Shown here one piece after another: positions 18,875-27,953 of a stretch of DNA of 64,000 nucleotides (positions are counted from its first letter, which is position 1; each line of letters opens with the position of its first letter). Made by a program: the position numbers and the translations under genes. The stretch covers positions 1,922,001-1,986,000 of the forward strand of contig NZ_CP035493.1 of the NCBI RefSeq assembly GCF_004135385.1, read 5' to 3'. Origin of the DNA: Xylanimonas protaetiae. Lineage in GTDB: Bacteria; Actinomycetota; Actinomycetes; Actinomycetales; Cellulomonadaceae. The notes beneath the pieces are model-generated. The model worked only from the letters and a program-made list of their open reading frames with translations. It did not search any database and was not told the DNA's origin.

Positions 18875-20449
18875 GTGACGTCCCCTGCCGCACCCCGCCC
18901 GGTCCTCGTCGTCGACTTCGGCGCCCAGTACGCCCAGCTCATCGCGCGCCGCGTGCGCGAGGCGAAGGTGTACTCCGAGGTCGTCCCGCACAGCATGTCC
19001 GTCGCGGACATGCTCGCGAAGGACCCGGCCGCGATCATCCTCAGCGGCGGCCCGTCCTCCGTGTACGCCGACGGCGCCCCCTCGGTCGACCCGGCGCTGT
19101 TCCGCGCCGGCGTCCCGGTCATGGGCATCTGCTACGGCTTCCAGGTCATGGCCCAGGCGCTCGGCGGCGACGTCGCCAAGACGGGCCTCTCCGAGTTCGG
19201 CGGCACGCAGGTCGACGTCTGCGAGTCCGGCGTGCTGCTCGCGAACACGCCCTCGCAGCAGTCCGCGTGGATGAGCCACGGCGACTCCGTGCACCGCGCC
19301 CCCGAGGGCTTCCGCGTGCTCGCGACGACGGCTGGCGCACCCGTCGCGGCGTTCGAGAACCGCGAGCAGCGCCTCTTCGGCGTGCAGTGGCACCCCGAGG
19401 TCAAGCACTCCGAGCACGGCCAGAGCGTGCTCGAGCACTTCCTGTACGACGGCGCCGGGCTGGCTCCCGACTGGACGCCGTCGTCGATCGTCGACGACCA
19501 GGTCGCGCTGATCCGCGAGCAGGTGGGCAGCGCCCGCGTCATCTGCGCGCTCTCCGGCGGCGTCGACTCCGCCGTCGCGGCCGCGCTCGTGCAGAAGGCC
19601 GTGGGCGACCAGCTCACGTGCGTGCACGTCGACCACGGCCTCATGCGCGCCGGCGAGGTCGAGCAGATCGAGCGCGACTTCGTCGCCTCGACCGGCGTGC
19701 GCCTCATCGTCCGCGACGAGAAGGAGCGCTTCCTCGGCGCGCTCGCCGGCGTGACCGACCCCGAGACCAAGCGCAAGATCATCGGCCGCGAGTTCATCCG
19801 CGTGTTCGAGGACGCGCAGCGCCAGATCGTCGCCGAGGCCGGGGAGCACGGCGAGGAGGTCAAGTTCCTCGTGCAGGGCACCCTGTACCCCGACGTCGTC
19901 GAGTCGGGCGGCGGCGAGGGCGCGGCGAACATCAAGTCGCACCACAACGTCGGCGGCCTGCCCGACGACCTCGACTTCGAGCTCGTCGAGCCGCTGCGCG
20001 CGCTGTTCAAGGACGAGGTCCGCGCCGTCGGGCGCGAGCTCGGCATCCCCGAGGAGATCGTCGGCCGCCAGCCGTTCCCCGGCCCCGGCCTGGGCATCCG
20101 CATCATCGGCGAGGTCACCGAGCACAACCTCGACATCCTGCGCCGCGCCGACGCCATCGCCCGCGAGGAGCTCACCAAGGCGGGGCTCGACGGCGAGATC
20201 TGGCAGTGCCCCGTGGTGCTGCTCGCCGACGTGCGCTCCGTGGGCGTCCAGGGCGACGGCCGCACCTACGGCCACCCGGTGGTGCTGCGCCCCGTGTCGT
20301 CCGAGGACGCGATGACGGCCGACTGGACCCGGCTGCCCTACGAGACGCTCGCCGTCATCTCGACGCGCATCACCAACGAGGTGCGGGAGGTCAACCGTGT
20401 GGTCCTCGACGTGACGTCGAAGCCGCCGGCCACCATCGAGTGGGAGTGA
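18875..20449 (+). CDS. guaA: GMP synthase (glutamine-hydrolysing)
   Basis: Converts XMP to GMP using glutamine and ATP. The protein has an N-terminal class I glutamine amidotransferase domain ([17 protein letters not shown] at the start, nucleophile Cys in GICYGFQ, His and Glu in QWHPEV), a central ATP-pyrophosphatase domain ([15 protein letters not shown] near residue 228) and the C-terminal dimerisation domain ending in PPATIEWE. I place the start at GTG 18875 (524 residues) because TAGAAT lies exactly seven bases upstream as a leaderless -10 box; an ATG at 18866 would fall inside that promoter. Essential for guanine nucleotide synthesis. Identification is certain; only the start is debatable. 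Confidence 0.97.
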   Translation: MTSPAAPRPVLVVDFGAQYAQLIARRVREAKVYSEVVPHSMSVADMLAKDPAAIILSGGPSSVYADGAPSVDPALFRAGVPVMGICYGFQVMAQALGGDVAKTGLSEFGGTQVDVCESGVLLANTPSQQSAWMSHGDSVHRAPEGFRVLATTAGAPVAAFENREQRLFGVQWHPEVKHSEHGQSVLEHFLYDGAGLAPDWTPSSIVDDQVALIREQVGSARVICALSGGVDSAVAAALVQKAVGDQLTCVHVDHGLMRAGEVEQIERDFVASTGVRLIVRDEKERFLGALAGVTDPETKRKIIGREFIRVFEDAQRQIVAEAGEHGEEVKFLVQGTLYPDVVESGGGEGAANIKSHHNVGGLPDDLDFELVEPLRALFKDEVRAVGRELGIPEEIVGRQPFPGPGLGIRIIGEVTEHNLDILRRADAIAREELTKAGLDGEIWQCPVVLLADVRSVGVQGDGRTYGHPVVLRPVSSEDAMTADWTRLPYETLAVISTRITNEVREVNRVVLDVTSKPPATIEWE

Positions 20450-20558
20450 CGCAGGCCGGGTGACGCGCTGCGGATCGCGGCGCGTACCCGCTCACCAGGC
20501 GCGATGCTGCGGCCGCGACTAGCGTGAGTCTCGGCATCCGAGCCGGGAGGAGCAAGCC

Positions 20559-21137
20559 ATGTCGAGCACGGTCACAGTTCGGCCGACCCGCGGCGTTCGC
20601 GGGATCGGGTTGTTCACCATCATCGCGGGCGTCGTGATGATCGTCGCGGGGATCCTCGTGTGGATCCTGGTCGCCACGCAGCTGTCCAACGAGAAGATCA
20701 CCGTGTCGGGCGACGCCCCCTTCCTGGGCGGCATGTTCCAGGGTGACGCCGTCCGAGGCCCGCTCACCGCGTTCGCGCAGGCGGACATCATCAACCAGCA
20801 CGCCCTCAACTCGACCGACGGGCAGACCTACGCCCAGCTCGCGCAGGACGACCCCCGTCGCGACACCGTCATGACGGCGTCGTTCCTGCGCGCGTCGCTC
20901 TTCACGTCCGTCGTGTCGTTCGGCATCTGCGTGCTCGTCATCGCGCTCGGTGTCCTGTTCCTGCTGGTCGGCAGCGCGTTGCGCCGCCTTGCCGACGGCC
21001 CGGAGATCACCGTGGCCGGCGCCCAGACCGCCGGCCTCGTCTCCGACGCCGACGTCTACGGCCGCCACTCCGGCCCGGCGACGCGGGCGGCGGAGCCGGA
21101 CCGGCCCGTCGACGACGACGGCAGGCCCCCCGCCTGA
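20559..21137 (+). CDS. Two-helix membrane protein of unknown function
   Basis: A 192-residue protein with helix 1 near residues 20-40 (FTIIAGVVMIVAGILVWILVATQL), an extracytoplasmic loop of about 70 residues, helix 2 near residues 118-140 (VVSFGICVLVIALGVLFLLVGSAL), and a hydrophilic Pro/Asp-rich tail. GGGAGGAG precedes the ATG by six bases, a strong ribosome site. It stands alone downstream of guaA, 109 bases away, and ends before a strong bidirectional terminator. I do not recognise the family. Confidence 0.75.
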   Translation: MSSTVTVRPTRGVRGIGLFTIIAGVVMIVAGILVWILVATQLSNEKITVSGDAPFLGGMFQGDAVRGPLTAFAQADIINQHALNSTDGQTYAQLAQDDPRRDTVMTASFLRASLFTSVVSFGICVLVIALGVLFLLVGSALRRLADGPEITVAGAQTAGLVSDADVYGRHSGPATRAAEPDRPVDDDGRPPA

Positions 21138-21151
21138 CCGTCTTCCCCCTG

Positions 21152-21200
21152 ACGACGACGGGCCCCGACCGTAGCGGATGCGGTCGGGGCCCGTCGTCGT
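21152..21200. terminator. Bidirectional terminator between convergent genes
   Basis: A perfect 20-bp stem (ACGACGACGGGCCCCGACCG and its complement) with a 9-base loop lies between the membrane protein stop (21137) and the opposing stop at 21215. It can serve both genes. Confidence 0.85.
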
Positions 21201-21214
21201 GGGAGCGCGAGCGC

Positions 21215-21967
21215 TCAGGCGTCCGCCGTAGAGCTTTCGCGGTTGCGGCGCCGGGCCGCGCCGACGACGGACGCGACGACCAGCACCGCGCCGGCGGCCG
21301 CGAGCAGCCAGATCGTCGCGAGGCCGACGTCGAGCGACGCGCCCGCGGCGACGGAGATCGCGCCGATGCCGATCGCCAGGATGATGAAGCCCCACACGAT
21401 CGTGCTGGTGCGCGGGGTCGTCTTGACCAGCGGCTTCGGCGGGGCGGTCCAGGTCATCGGCTCGTACCCGGGCGTGACGTACGAGGGTGTTTGGGTGGGG
21501 TACGCGGCCGTCTGGTAGCCCCCGGCCGGGTAGCCCGCCGCGCCCTGTCCGGTCGGGCCGTAGCCGGCCGAGCCGTAGCCCGGCGCGGATCCCGTCGAGC
21601 CGTACGCCGCGGTGTAGCCGGCCGGCTCGTAGCCCGCGGTCTGCCCGGACGCCTGGGAGGTGGGGGCCTCCGGCGCCTCGTGGCCCACCGGGGCGCCGTA
21701 CGACGCCGCGGTGTAGGCGGCTGTCGTCGCCGGCTGGTCGAAGACCGACAGCGGCTCGTCGGGGTCGGCGGGCGCCGGCAGCACCTGGGTCTCGTCGGCG
21801 GCCGGCCCGGTCTTGAGCACCCGGGTGTCGCCCGCGTCGACCAGCTGCGTGTCGCCCGCGTCGAGCACCTGCGTCTCGTCCGGCTGTCCCGCGACCTCGA
21901 GCTGCTGGGTCTCGTCCATCGTCTCGGCGGCGTCCTGGGGACGCTCGTCGTTCTGGTTCTGGCTCAT
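21215..21967 (-). CDS. Low-complexity protein with Thr-rich repeats and two C-terminal membrane helices
   Basis: A 250-residue protein in three parts. Residues 1-65 carry repeats built on ETQ/DTQ plus a hydrophobic residue (DETQQLEV, DETQVLDAG, DTQLVDAG, DTRVLKTG, DETQVLPAP). Residues 70-175 are rich in Tyr and Gly (YGSxG and PGYxP units). Residues 185-238 hold two membrane helices (STIVWGFIILAIGIGAISV and ATIWLLAAAGAVLVVASVVGAARRR). The repeated Thr in an acidic context resembles phospho-Thr motifs read by FHA domains, but no kinase or FHA gene is here. CAGGGAGAA precedes the ATG. It follows the PspC gene on the same strand and may belong to that stress module. Confidence 0.7.
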   Translation of the reverse strand: MSQNQNDERPQDAAETMDETQQLEVAGQPDETQVLDAGDTQLVDAGDTRVLKTGPAADETQVLPAPADPDEPLSVFDQPATTAAYTAASYGAPVGHEAPEAPTSQASGQTAGYEPAGYTAAYGSTGSAPGYGSAGYGPTGQGAAGYPAGGYQTAAYPTQTPSYVTPGYEPMTWTAPPKPLVKTTPRTSTIVWGFIILAIGIGAISVAAGASLDVGLATIWLLAAAGAVLVVASVVGAARRRNRESSTADA

Positions 21968-22018
21968 CAGTTCTCCCTGGTGTTCACGGTCTGACGCTGC
22001 GCTGCGTTGCGGCGGCTG

Positions 22019-22047
22019 GCTCGTTCCTCGGCCCTCGCCTCCGCTGC
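22019..22047. repeat. Dispersed GC-rich repeat, intergenic copy
   Basis: The stretch begins GCTCGTTCCTCG and ends CTCCGCTGC. Close to the same sequence recurs at 33015-33043 inside the 5' end of cysH. The copy here lies between the PspC gene and the Thr-rich gene. Nothing else is seen in the 88-base gap except a ribosome site. Confidence 0.6.
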
Positions 22048-22055
22048 GCTCCGCA

Positions 22056-23719
22056 TCAGCCCTCCTCGACGGTCACGTTGCCGGCACCGGCCGAGACAAG
22101 CAGGCGCAGGATCGCGCCGTCGTCGGCGGCCTCGTCGGAGCGGAGGCGGGCGGTGCTGGAGCCGACGCGGCTGAGCGTGCGCTCGTCCGGGTCGACCCTC
22201 CAGACCACCTGGCCGGCGAGCAGCCGGACGTCGGCCTCGACGGCGATGTCACGCGGGACGACGACGGTGAGGTCGCCGGCGGTGAGGCGGATCGGCACCT
22301 CGACGGGGTCGTCGACGGTCGCGCCCGACAGGTCCAGGCCCGACAGGTCGATCGTCGGGTCGCCGAACTGGGCGCGGAAGCCGCGCTCGGCCTCGGCGAC
22401 CGACCGGGGCGTCACGGTGCCCTCGCTGACGTCGATGCCGTTCCGCACGCCGACCCAGGCGTCGTCGTCGCTCGTGATCCGCAGGCCGCGGAAGTCGTCG
22501 TTCCCCGCCGTGACGCTCCAGGGGAGCGCGACGACGAGGCCGACGATCGCCAGGAACCCGAGCCAGCCGGACGACCGGCCGCGGATGCCGCTGACGACGA
22601 CGGCGGCACCGACGATCACCAGGGACACCCCGACCCACAGGAGCGCGGCGTCGTAGCTGCCGTCGAACGGGGACGGGAAGCGGAACCCGGTCCGGTCGGC
22701 CGCGGCGAGGAGCGCGCCGGCGACCAGCATCAGGCCGAAGACGACGCCGACGGTCCCCGCGCCGGCGCTCTTCGTGACGGGTCGCGAGGCGCGCTCCGCG
22801 GCGCGGGCCTCGGCCCGCTGGCGGGCCGCGAACGCCCTCGCCTGGGCTTCCTCGCGGCTGGCCGCGGCACGGGCCCGTGCCGCCTCCGCCCGGGCGTTCG
22901 CCGCCGTGACCCTGGCCTGTGCGGCGTTGCCGTGGTGGTACGACGACGTCGACGACGTCGGCTGCGCCGCCTGCGTCGGGGGCACCGCGGCGGCGAACGG
23001 GGCGTACGGCGTCGTCGGCGGGACCGGCGAGGTCACGCCCTCAGACGGGGTCGACGACGCGGCGTACCCACCGGCGTCGGCGGCGGAGGCGCTGGACGAG
23101 GCAGGAGCCGCGTACGGCGCGCCGCCCGGCTGCGTCGGGTAGGGCGGGTAGCCCGCCGCGCCGCCCCCCGCGGCGCCGCGGTTTCGGCGCCGGTCGCGCA
23201 GGTAGCGCACCAGCAGCCAGCCGATGGTCACCCAGACGGCGATCCAGAACAGGGTGACGATCCAGCCCCAGCCGCCCCAGCCACCGTTCCACCAGGTGCC
23301 GTCGGCGCGGTTGAGGCCGACGATCAGCGCGACCGCCGCGCCGACGAGCGCCCCGTTGAAGTCGCCGCGGAACGCCTGCTGGAGGTGGATGCGGCCGTCG
23401 CGCTGCTCCGGGAGCAGCGCCCAGCCGATCGCATAGGCGACCAGGCCGATGCCCGTGAGGAAGAAGCTGAGGAAGAGCAGGCCGCGCACCAGCAGCGGGT
23501 CCCAGCCGAGCCGTGCGGCGAGGCCGCCGGCCACGCCGCCGACCCAGCGGTCCTCGGTGCGGTACAGGCCGGTGCGACGGATGGAGTCGAAGAAGCGGTC
23601 CTGGCCGGATCCACGGTTCGGGTCGTAGGGCGGGGTGCCGGGCGGCGGGGGCACCGACGACGCCGGGGGCGTCTGGCCGGCGCCGGGCTCCGGCTGCGGG
23701 GGTACGGGTTGGTGCTCAT
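22056..23719 (-). CDS. PspC domain envelope-stress protein (one-base frameshift near the N-terminus)
   Basis: Membrane protein of about 554 residues after correction. Order: Pro-rich N-terminus, PspC domain (TEDRWVGGVAGGLAARLGWDPLLVRGLLFLSFF) with a helix pair, a Trp/Gly-rich loop (TWWNGGWGGWGW), a Tyr/Ala-rich cytoplasmic region, an Ala/Arg coiled-coil-like stretch (AQARVTAANARAEAARARAAA), helices, and a C-terminal beta-rich domain like the LiaF/toast-rack domain (DLTVVVPRDIAVEADVRLLAG). The ATG at 23719 reads MSTNPYP, then leaves frame; one more C in the C5 run (23698-23702 on the plus strand) gives a continuous Pro-rich N-terminus. If the base is not missing, translation would start at GTG 23654 without a ribosome site. 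Divergent from the matching kinase. Confidence 0.85.
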
Positions 23720-23758
23720 GGCATCGATCCTGCCGGTGACGCCGCCCCCGGCTCTATT

Positions 23759-23813
23759 GGGTGAACCCCTGAACCGACCCTGGAACCACCCCTCGGGAGG
23801 GTTCGCGGAACCC
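23759..23813. promoter_or_regulatory. Cluster of GAACC/GGTTC half-sites between the PspC gene and its kinase
   Basis: GAACC occurs at 23763, 23771, 23783 and 23808 and GGTTC at 23800. The last two form a perfect palindrome GGGTTC-GCG-GAACCC at 23799-23813, and GGGTGAACCC sits at 23759-23768. This density within 55 bases, between divergent stress genes, suggests binding sites for the NarL-type regulator encoded at 25436. Confidence 0.55.
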
Positions 23814-23867
23814 TGAAACTGCGCCCCGGGGGCCGTTCCGGGCGCTCGGGCGTGCCACGATCAGGGC

Positions 23868-25439
23868 GTGAGCCGAGCGACCGCACCCCGCACGCGCCTG
23901 CCGCTGCGCCGCCCCGAGGCGGACCGGTGGGTCGGTGGCGTGTGCGCCGGCCTGGCCGCCCACCTCGGCCTGCCGGTCGGCGCGGTGCGCCTGGTCATGG
24001 CGCTGCTCGCCCTGACCGGCTCCGGTGTCGCCGTCTACGTCTTCTGGTGGATCACCATCCCCACGGGCGACCCGCGCGCCGCCGCCGAGGCGGCCGAGCC
24101 CGCCGCCCTGTCGCGCCTCGCACCGCGGCTGCGGATCGAGAAGGTCGCCGCGCGCTTCCAGCTCCGCGACATCGTCATCGGCGCCGTCCTGCTCGCCGCG
24201 GCCGTGTTCCTCGTCGCGGTGCGTTCCGGCTGGGAGTGGCGTCAGTCGTGGTTGCTGCCCGCGCTGCTCTCGCTCGGGGGCCTCGCGCTCGCGTGGTCGC
24301 AGCTCGACGCCGTCCAGCGCGGCGTCGAGGCGGGGGAGCGACGCCGGTGGACCACGTGGGCGCGCCCCGCGGGCGGCCTGGTGCTCGTCGTCGCGGGCGC
24401 GCTGCTGCTCGTGGGGCAGGACACCCGGGGCTGGGCGGTCGTCCAGGCCGCCTCCGCCGCGCTCGCGGTGCTCGTCGGGTTCGCGCTCGTGCTCGCCCCG
24501 TGGTGGCTGCGCCTGGTGCGCGAGCTCGGCGACGAGCGCGCCGCCCGCGCCCGCGAGGCCGAGCGCGCCGACATCGCCGCCCACCTGCACGACTCCGTCC
24601 TCCAGACCCTCGCCCTCATCCGGTCCCGCGCCCACGACGCCGACAGCGTCGCGCGCATGGCCCGCGCCCAGGAGCGCGAGCTGCGCGAGTGGCTCTACTC
24701 GGAGCGCCGCGAGGCCGGGACCTCGCTGGCGGCCGAGCTGCGCGAGCTCGTCGCCCAGGTCGAGGACGGCCGCGTCGGCAAGCCCGCCGCGGACTCCCGG
24801 GGCCCCCGCGGCACCGCGGAGCACGGCGGCGACGTCGCATGGGACGGGGGCAGCGTCCCCGCCGTCGCGATCGACGTCGTCGTCGTCGGGGACTGCGTGC
24901 CCACCGAGGCCACCACCGCGCTGCTCCAGGCGACGCGCGAGGCGCTCGTCAACGCCGTCGCGCACGGGAGGCCGCCCGTGACGGTCTACCTCGAGGTGAG
25001 CGACCAGGCTGCGGAGGTGTTCGTCCGCGACCGCGGCGACGGGTTCGTCATGGCCGACATCGCGACCGACCGCTTCGGGGTGCGCGAGTCGATCCTCGGG
25101 CGCGTCCGGCGCCGCGGCGGCACCGCCGAGGTCACGAGCCGCGCCGGCTGGGGCACCGAGGTCAGGCTGCGCATGCCGCGCGTCGCCCTGCCGTCGGTCG
25201 ACAGCCCGGCCCGCATGGGCACGGTCGACAGCACGGCCGGCGCGGGCACGGTCGCGGCGCCGTCCCCGGGGACCGCGCCTGACGAGACCGCGCCCGACGA
25301 GACCGCGCGACCCGGTGATGATGGAGTGGTCCCGACACGCTTCACGACCGAGGGGCGCCGCGACGGCAGCCCCCTGACCGGCGCGCGCGGCGATGATGGG
25401 ACCGACGCCGTGCCCGACACCCTAGGAGACCGCCCGTGA
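23868..25439 (+). CDS. PspC domain sensor histidine kinase
   Basis: A 523-residue membrane kinase. It starts with a PspC domain (EADRWVGGVCAGLAAHLGLPVGAVRLVMALLALTG), continues through five or so membrane helices to about residue 215, and then has a cytoplasmic kinase core: H-box DIAAHLHDSVLQTLALIRSRA with the phospho-accepting His near residue 241, N-box ATREALVNAVAHG and G-box RDRGDGFVMADI and GTEVRLRMP. The tail after residue 440 is disordered and contains repeated TAPDETAPDE. Such PspC kinases sense envelope damage with a partner PspC protein. GTG start follows CACGAT by six bases. The next gene overlaps it by four bases (GTGA). Confidence 0.93.
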   Translation: MSRATAPRTRLPLRRPEADRWVGGVCAGLAAHLGLPVGAVRLVMALLALTGSGVAVYVFWWITIPTGDPRAAAEAAEPAALSRLAPRLRIEKVAARFQLRDIVIGAVLLAAAVFLVAVRSGWEWRQSWLLPALLSLGGLALAWSQLDAVQRGVEAGERRRWTTWARPAGGLVLVVAGALLLVGQDTRGWAVVQAASAALAVLVGFALVLAPWWLRLVRELGDERAARAREAERADIAAHLHDSVLQTLALIRSRAHDADSVARMARAQERELREWLYSERREAGTSLAAELRELVAQVEDGRVGKPAADSRGPRGTAEHGGDVAWDGGSVPAVAIDVVVVGDCVPTEATTALLQATREALVNAVAHGRPPVTVYLEVSDQAAEVFVRDRGDGFVMADIATDRFGVRESILGRVRRRGGTAEVTSRAGWGTEVRLRMPRVALPSVDSPARMGTVDSTAGAGTVAAPSPGTAPDETAPDETARPGDDGVVPTRFTTEGRRDGSPLTGARGDDGTDAVPDTLGDRP

Positions 25440-26113
25440 CGACCCCCTCCGCCGAGGTCAGCCTGCCCGTGCCCGTCGTCCTCGTCGACGACCACGACAT
25501 GTTCCGGGCCGGCGTCCGCGCCTCCCTCGACGAGCGCGTCACCGTCGTCGGGGAGGCGGCGACGGTCGATGAGGCCGTCGCCGTCGTGCACGAGATGCGC
25601 CCGCCCGTCGTGCTGCTCGACGTCCACCTGCCCGGCGGCACCGGAGGCGGTGGCGCCGAGGTGGTCCGGCTGTGCTCGGACCTGCTCGGCGAGACGAAGT
25701 TCCTCGCGCTGTCGGTGTCGGACGCCGCCGAGGACGTCGTCGCGGTCATCCGCTCGGGAGCCCGCGGGTACGTCACCAAGAACATCTCGGCGCGCGAGCT
25801 CTCGGGCGCCGTCGTGCAGGTCGCCGGCGGGGACGCCGTGTTCTCGCCGCGCCTGGCCGGGTTCGTGCTCGACGCGTTCGGCACCGCGGCCGGTGAGGTC
25901 TCCGTGGCCGACGACGAGCTCGACCGCCTCTCGCGCCGCGAGCAGGAGGTCATGCGCCTCATCGCGCGCGGCTACTCCTACCGCGAGGTGGCGAGCGAGC
26001 TGTTCATCTCGATCAAGACCGTCGAGACCCACGTGAGCGCGGTGCTGCGCAAGCTCCAGCTCTCGAGCCGCTACGAGCTCACGCGCTGGGCCGCGGCCCG
26101 CCACATCCTCTGA
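25436..26113 (+). CDS. NarL/LuxR family response regulator
   Basis: Cognate regulator of the PspC kinase, 225 residues. The receiver domain has the acidic pair in VDDHDMFRAG, the phospho-acceptor Asp in VVLLDVHLPGG near residue 61 and the conserved Lys in GYVTKNIS. The C-terminal LuxR-type helix-turn-helix reads LSRREQEVMRLIARGYSYREVASELFISIKTVETHVSAVLRKL. The start is GTG within GTGA, overlapping the kinase stop, with AGGAG seven bases upstream. It ends three bases from the convergent cobA stop with no room for a separate terminator. Its likely target is the GAACC cluster upstream of the kinase and pspC genes. Confidence 0.95.
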   Translation: MTTPSAEVSLPVPVVLVDDHDMFRAGVRASLDERVTVVGEAATVDEAVAVVHEMRPPVVLLDVHLPGGTGGGGAEVVRLCSDLLGETKFLALSVSDAAEDVVAVIRSGARGYVTKNISARELSGAVVQVAGGDAVFSPRLAGFVLDAFGTAAGEVSVADDELDRLSRREQEVMRLIARGYSYREVASELFISIKTVETHVSAVLRKLQLSSRYELTRWAAARHIL

Positions 26114-26116
26114 GGA

Positions 26117-26899
26117 TCACGCCGGCTGCGGGGTCGCCCACAGCCGGGTGCCGCCCGCGACCTCGCCGACCCAGTCGGGCGCCAGCGTGACGACGTCGCC
26201 GACGACGACGACCGCCGGGTTGCGCACTCCCGCCTCGGCCGCGACCTGCGCGACCGTGCCCAGCGTGGCGATCGTGGTGCGCTGCCGCGGCCCGTAGCCG
26301 TCCTCGACGATCGCGACGGGCGTGTCCTCGGAGCGGCCGCCTGCGACGAGCGCCCACGCCGTGTGGGACAGGCCGGCGATCGCCATGAGCAGCACGACGG
26401 TGTGCTCCGGGCCGCCCGGTACCCCGCCCAGCAGGCCGGAGACGTCGTCGTGCCCGGAGATGACGGTGAACGCGCGCGCGACGCCGCGGTGCGTCAGCGG
26501 GATGCCCGCCGCGGCCGGCACGGAGACGGCGCTCGTGACGCCCGGGACCACCTCGACGGGGATGCCCGCCGCGACGCACGCCGCGACCTCCTCGCCGCCG
26601 CGGCCCAGCACGTACGGGTCGCCGCCCTTGAGCCGCACGACCTTGCGCCCGGCGAGCGCCTGCTCGACGAGGATCTCGTTGATCTCGGCCTGGCGGACCG
26701 GGTGGTGACCGGGCTGCTTGCCGACGTCGATCACGGGCGTCTGCCCGGACAGGACGCGGGGCAGGGTGTCGAGCAGGGCGCGCGGCCCGAGGCGGTCGAC
26801 GACGATGACGTCGGCGTCCTCGAGCAGGCGCAGGCCCTTGACCGTGATGAGGTCGGGGTCACCCGGGCCGCCGCCGACGAGCCACACCTTGCCTGTCAT
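26117..26899 (-). CDS. cobA: Uroporphyrinogen-III C-methyltransferase
   Basis: SAM-dependent enzyme making precorrin-2 from uroporphyrinogen III, the branch point to siroheme, the cofactor of the sulfite reductase encoded in this locus. The 260-residue protein has the single-domain SUMT motifs: VWLVGGGPGDPDLITVKG, DADVIVVDRL, GRKVVRLKGGDPYVLGRGGEE, EVVPGVTSAVSVPAAAGIPLTHR and VGDVV. GGGGAGG precedes the ATG. It is the last gene of the sulfur locus, 133 bases after the transporter permease. No precorrin-2 dehydrogenase or ferrochelatase domain is fused or adjacent, so these must be encoded elsewhere. Confidence 0.94.
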   Translation of the reverse strand: MTGKVWLVGGGPGDPDLITVKGLRLLEDADVIVVDRLGPRALLDTLPRVLSGQTPVIDVGKQPGHHPVRQAEINEILVEQALAGRKVVRLKGGDPYVLGRGGEEVAACVAAGIPVEVVPGVTSAVSVPAAAGIPLTHRGVARAFTVISGHDDVSGLLGGVPGGPEHTVVLLMAIAGLSHTAWALVAGGRSEDTPVAIVEDGYGPRQRTTIATLGTVAQVAAEAGVRNPAVVVVGDVVTLAPDWVGEVAGGTRLWATPQPA

Positions 26900-27032
26900 C
26901 GAGACCTCCCCGGTCCGGTGGTTGCGGGCGTCGTCCCAGCATCGGCCGGGCACGTTTCGGCGATGTGACGCGCACGGGTCGGTCGGGTCACGACCCGTCC
27001 GCTCGCGAGGTGCCGGGTCGCGAGGCGTCCGG

Positions 27033-27953
27033 TCACGAGGCGTCCGGGCGCAGGCCGCGGCGGCGCAGCACGGCGCGCTCGACCGGTGCGAACACGAGCA
27101 GCTCGACGGCGATGCCGACGGCGAGGATGAGCAGGATCGCGGTGAAGACGAGCGCCATGTCGGCGAGCTGGCGGCCCTGGTCGAGGAACTGCCCCAGGCC
27201 GAAGCCGATGGAGCCGCCGACGGCGATGATCTCGGCCGCCATGAGGGAGCGCCACGAGAACGCCCAGCCCTGCTTGAGCCCGGCCAGGTAGCCGGGCAGC
27301 GCGGCGGGCAGCACGATCTCGGTGACCATGCTCCACCGGTTCGCGCCCAGCACGCGGCCCACGGAGCGCAGCAGCGGCGGCACCTGGTCGACGCCCGCGA
27401 CGATGCCGTTGATGATCGACGGCACCGCGCCCATGAGCACGACGAAGTAGACGGTGCCGTTGGAGAGGCCGAACCAGATGATGGCGGCGGGCACCCAGGC
27501 GACCGACGGGAGCACCTGGAGGCCCGTGATGATCGGGCCGAACGCGACGCGCACCCACCGCACGCGGGCCACCACGATGCCGAGCGGCGTGCCGATGGCG
27601 ACGGCCGCGAGGAACCCGAGCACGCCGCGCGACAGCGACGTACCGAGGGCCTCCCACAGCGTGCCGTCCTGGGCCGCGCGGCTGATCGCCGTACCGACCT
27701 CGCGGGGGCCGGGCAGGTTCCAGATGGGCTGGACACCGGACCAGACCACGACCTGCCAGACGACGAGGACGACGGCGACGGCGAGCAGCGGGGGCCAGGC
27801 GCGCCGCAGCGCCCCGGAGAGCGCGGCAGCAGCCCCGCTCCGGCCGCGGTCGGGCGTCTGGAGCGCATCGAGGCCGGCCTCCACGTCGGCGATCTTGTCC
27901 TTGTCCTCCGTCGAGAGCCCGGAGGTGAACCAGGTGGGGACGTCAGTGGGCAT
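27033..27953 (-). CDS. SsuC/TauC-type ABC transporter permease
   Basis: Inner-membrane permease of 306 residues with a hydrophilic first 45 residues (WFTSGLSTEDKDKIADVEAG, unusual for the family) and then about six helices. The EAA-type loop is seen in LPAALPGYLAGLKQGWAFSWRSLMAAEIIAV. Family members move sulfonates, taurine, nitrate or related small anions. Its ATG lies inside the end of the ATPase gene (11-base overlap). The gene completes an SsuABC-like set placed between cysN and cobA. Because no sulfonate monooxygenase is present, sulfate or another sulfur anion is a reasonable substrate, but this is inference. Confidence 0.87.
   Translation of the reverse strand: MPTDVPTWFTSGLSTEDKDKIADVEAGLDALQTPDRGRSGAAAALSGALRRAWPPLLAVAVVLVVWQVVVWSGVQPIWNLPGPREVGTAISRAAQDGTLWEALGTSLSRGVLGFLAAVAIGTPLGIVVARVRWVRVAFGPIITGLQVLPSVAWVPAAIIWFGLSNGTVYFVVLMGAVPSIINGIVAGVDQVPPLLRSVGRVLGANRWSMVTEIVLPAALPGYLAGLKQGWAFSWRSLMAAEIIAVGGSIGFGLGQFLDQGRQLADMALVFTAILLILAVGIAVELLVFAPVERAVLRRRGLRPDAS

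Noticed and set aside
26900-27032. A small gene between cobA and the transporter permease
   Set aside because: The 133-base gap has no ORF with a ribosome site. It carries repeated short motifs (GTCACG, GAGGCGTCCGG) but no clear structure.
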